Shown: positions 62,426 through 64,000 of the stretch, piece by piece
How the letters are laid out: the number at the start of each line of letters is the position of its first letter
Numbering within the stretch: position 1 is the first letter of the stretch
Assembly (NCBI RefSeq): GCF_026212465.1
Contig: NC_080056.1
Coordinates: forward strand, 4,819,810-4,883,809
Direction of reading: 5' to 3'
Source of the DNA: Amaranthus tricolor
Lineage: Eukaryota > Streptophyta > Magnoliopsida > Caryophyllales > Amaranthaceae
DNA length: 64,000 bases
Made by a program: the position numbers and the translations under genes
Notes under the pieces: generated by a model
Seen by the model: only the letters and a program-made list of their open reading frames with translations
Database searches by the model: none
Told to the model about the DNA's origin: nothing

Positions 62426-64000
62426 TTACATCATTTTGCAATGTTGGGGGCTAAAATGCAAGTAATCAAACTAAACTAATATCTAAACTCTGTTTAATTT
62501 AGGGAATCGAGTCTTATACAATCAAACATATTAAACGGGCACAAAACTACTAGTAATTGATCTACATCTCATTACTAATTGAACTATTAATCCAACATGC
62601 TAATCTATCTATAAACCACATTGTTACACTCATGGAAACAAAAGAGTACAATATAAAACTAAAGCATCAAGACATTTTATCCCCATTTTAGTATCACCCT
62701 TAAAAGGCTTTAATAGAATCAACTACTTTTTTTTATTGTATTATAGAAATATGATTTCAAAATATAAAATTCATATAATAAATTTTTATTTGAAATTTAT
62801 ATTAATTGAATTATTTAGCCCGTATAAAATAGCACATTTCACAGTAAAATCGCTGCAATTTAGGTAATAATATTTATTATTCAACAATGAAAATGATTTA
62901 AAATTTAGAAGGCCCAATTGGCTTTTGGCAACCATTTTAAAGGTCCAGCTGGCCACCGTTTACGTCAATTCAACATTTCAATCATGCAAAACGAATAGAG
63001 TATGTAGTTAATGAATTTGTACAAAATGACTTGTACACATGCCAAACTTGCCACAAACCCAGGCCAATTCTTCCATAATTCGCATCAAGAAGTACTCCTT
63101 TTAACCAACTGCTAGGCTACACCTTGTGTTGTATCATCATTCACCATACATTTTGGGTACTTCAACAACCATTTATGTGACCACGCTATATACAGAGGTG
63201 GACTTAGGATTTAGCTTTAGTTATTGTATAATCATACTGGTTATCTTATATGTAGAGGTTGATTATTAAGTACTTTTTAACTTATATATTATATTATTGT
63301 ATAAAATTAGTAGTTTTTTTGGTTGAGATTGCTTCATAGTCACTCTTTTTGCATTAGCTTATGCTTAGCGAGAGTTTTCTTAAGAGTTTTGGGTGAATTT
63401 GCTCATCAAATTGAAGGGTTTATTGGATTATTTAGCTTGAAAGGCTTGCTAGATCGGTGAAGTTTAATCAATGAGCTAACCCAAGTAATTCTGCAAGTAT
63501 TTTTTCTTTATTTATTTTAGTTGATGTTGTGATTTTTAATATTATACGTAGTTAAATTTGTTAGCCCAAGAAGACATGCATGTGTTAATGTTTTTTGATG
63601 GATTTGCATATAGATCATGATAGTTGCATATTCATGAGATATGATTAATTCATTGGATTGTGTAATTTTTACAGGTTAAATTCAAGAATTTCGCATTTTG
63701 TTCAATTTTCTCTAGCTTCAATCACCAAAGCCAAGAATTTCGCGTTAGAAGTAGCTTTGTTTTTTCTTTTTTTTTTTTGAAGATGCATTAGAACTAGCTT
63801 TGTTTATCTCTATACTTGTTTTAATCTCTATTATGTTTAATTGTATATCGCCTTACATGATGATGAGTGAAAACCTCTTACCCTAACTTTCTTTTATAAG
63901 TTTTAATAACTAGTCTTAAAGTCCTTAATTGATTTTAATCCTCTATCATGATTAATTGTATATGCCCTTACATGATGATTGAAAACCTCTAACTTTCTTT
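62426..64000. other. AT-rich intergenic DNA
   Basis: No coding region is supported. A short region near 63060-63200 is less AT-rich but has no open frame of note. Confidence 0.5.
63815..64000 (+). repeat. tandem duplication of about 115 bp at the window end
   Basis: A unit with TTTTAATC, CTCTAT, TTAATTGTATAT, CTTACATGATGAT and GAAAACCTCT begins near 63819 and again near 63935, with about 10% differences. The second copy is cut by the window end. Confidence 0.8.

Overview
This window is nuclear DNA of a flowering plant. It has intron-containing plant genes with GT..AG introns, a plastid-DNA insertion, and about 60% of its length from 10.5 to 43.8 kb is nested transposable elements. The eIF3a, SPCS3, NIP aquaporin and AILP1 proteins read as eudicot. 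A recurring short MITE with a GAGAC..GTCTC core hints at Caryophyllales, but this is only a guess.

Left arm (1-10.5 kb): an AT-rich stretch with a long (TA)n run, then a broken minus-strand gene for a basic 7S globulin/EDGP-like aspartic-protease-fold protein (about 950-2196). Next comes a complete minus-strand gene for translation initiation factor eIF3 subunit a (CDS 2947-9722, 13 coding exons, 969 aa predicted). Its 5' untranslated exon near 10.3 kb carries telo-box motifs.

First repeat block (10.5-27.05 kb): a degenerate Copia retrotransposon (10654-15270) sits between the two arms of an older fold-back element. To its right is a PIF/Harbinger transposon (16963-27046, TSD TAA, matching GAGCATCAGCAAT termini) whose left end was split by a 6.1-kb Mutator-like element (17053-23199, 8-bp TSD CCTATAAA, about 105-bp TIRs). 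The MULE is the most unusual object here. Its plus strand encodes a FAR1/MULE transposase relic spliced to an RS-rich linker and an OTU-type cysteine protease domain. Its minus strand encodes an apparently intact three-exon plant mobile domain (PMD) protein. Four poly(A)/poly(T)-bounded hairpins with a repeated GTCGCACAAAA motif flank the genes.

Middle (28.4-43.8 kb): a five-exon NIP-type aquaporin gene resembling NIP7 (28366-31471), then a 5'-truncated RTE-type LINE (32092-43789, 12-bp TSD). A very young Ty3/Gypsy element (33517-43673, LTRs about 2.23 kb and nearly identical, TSD GACTC) is nested in the LINE 3' end.

Right arm (44.6-64 kb): the six-exon gene for signal peptidase complex subunit 3 (44659-50068, 167 aa). 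About 320 bp after its stop is a plastid insertion carrying the 3' end of rpl2 and the 5' part of rps19. MITEs and AT-rich DNA follow, then a five-exon AILP1/TSJT1-like gene (55360-61037, 236 aa) with MITEs in its introns. A roughly 500-bp palindromic MITE and AT-rich DNA end the window.

The host genes are housekeeping or stress genes with no evident functional link to each other. The three best-preserved elements (MULE, Harbinger, Gypsy) have each lost part of a catalytic core by in-frame or near in-frame internal deletion, so any recent movement must have used enzymes from elsewhere. Exon coordinates were derived by hand from splice signals and reading frame, and may be off by a base or so.
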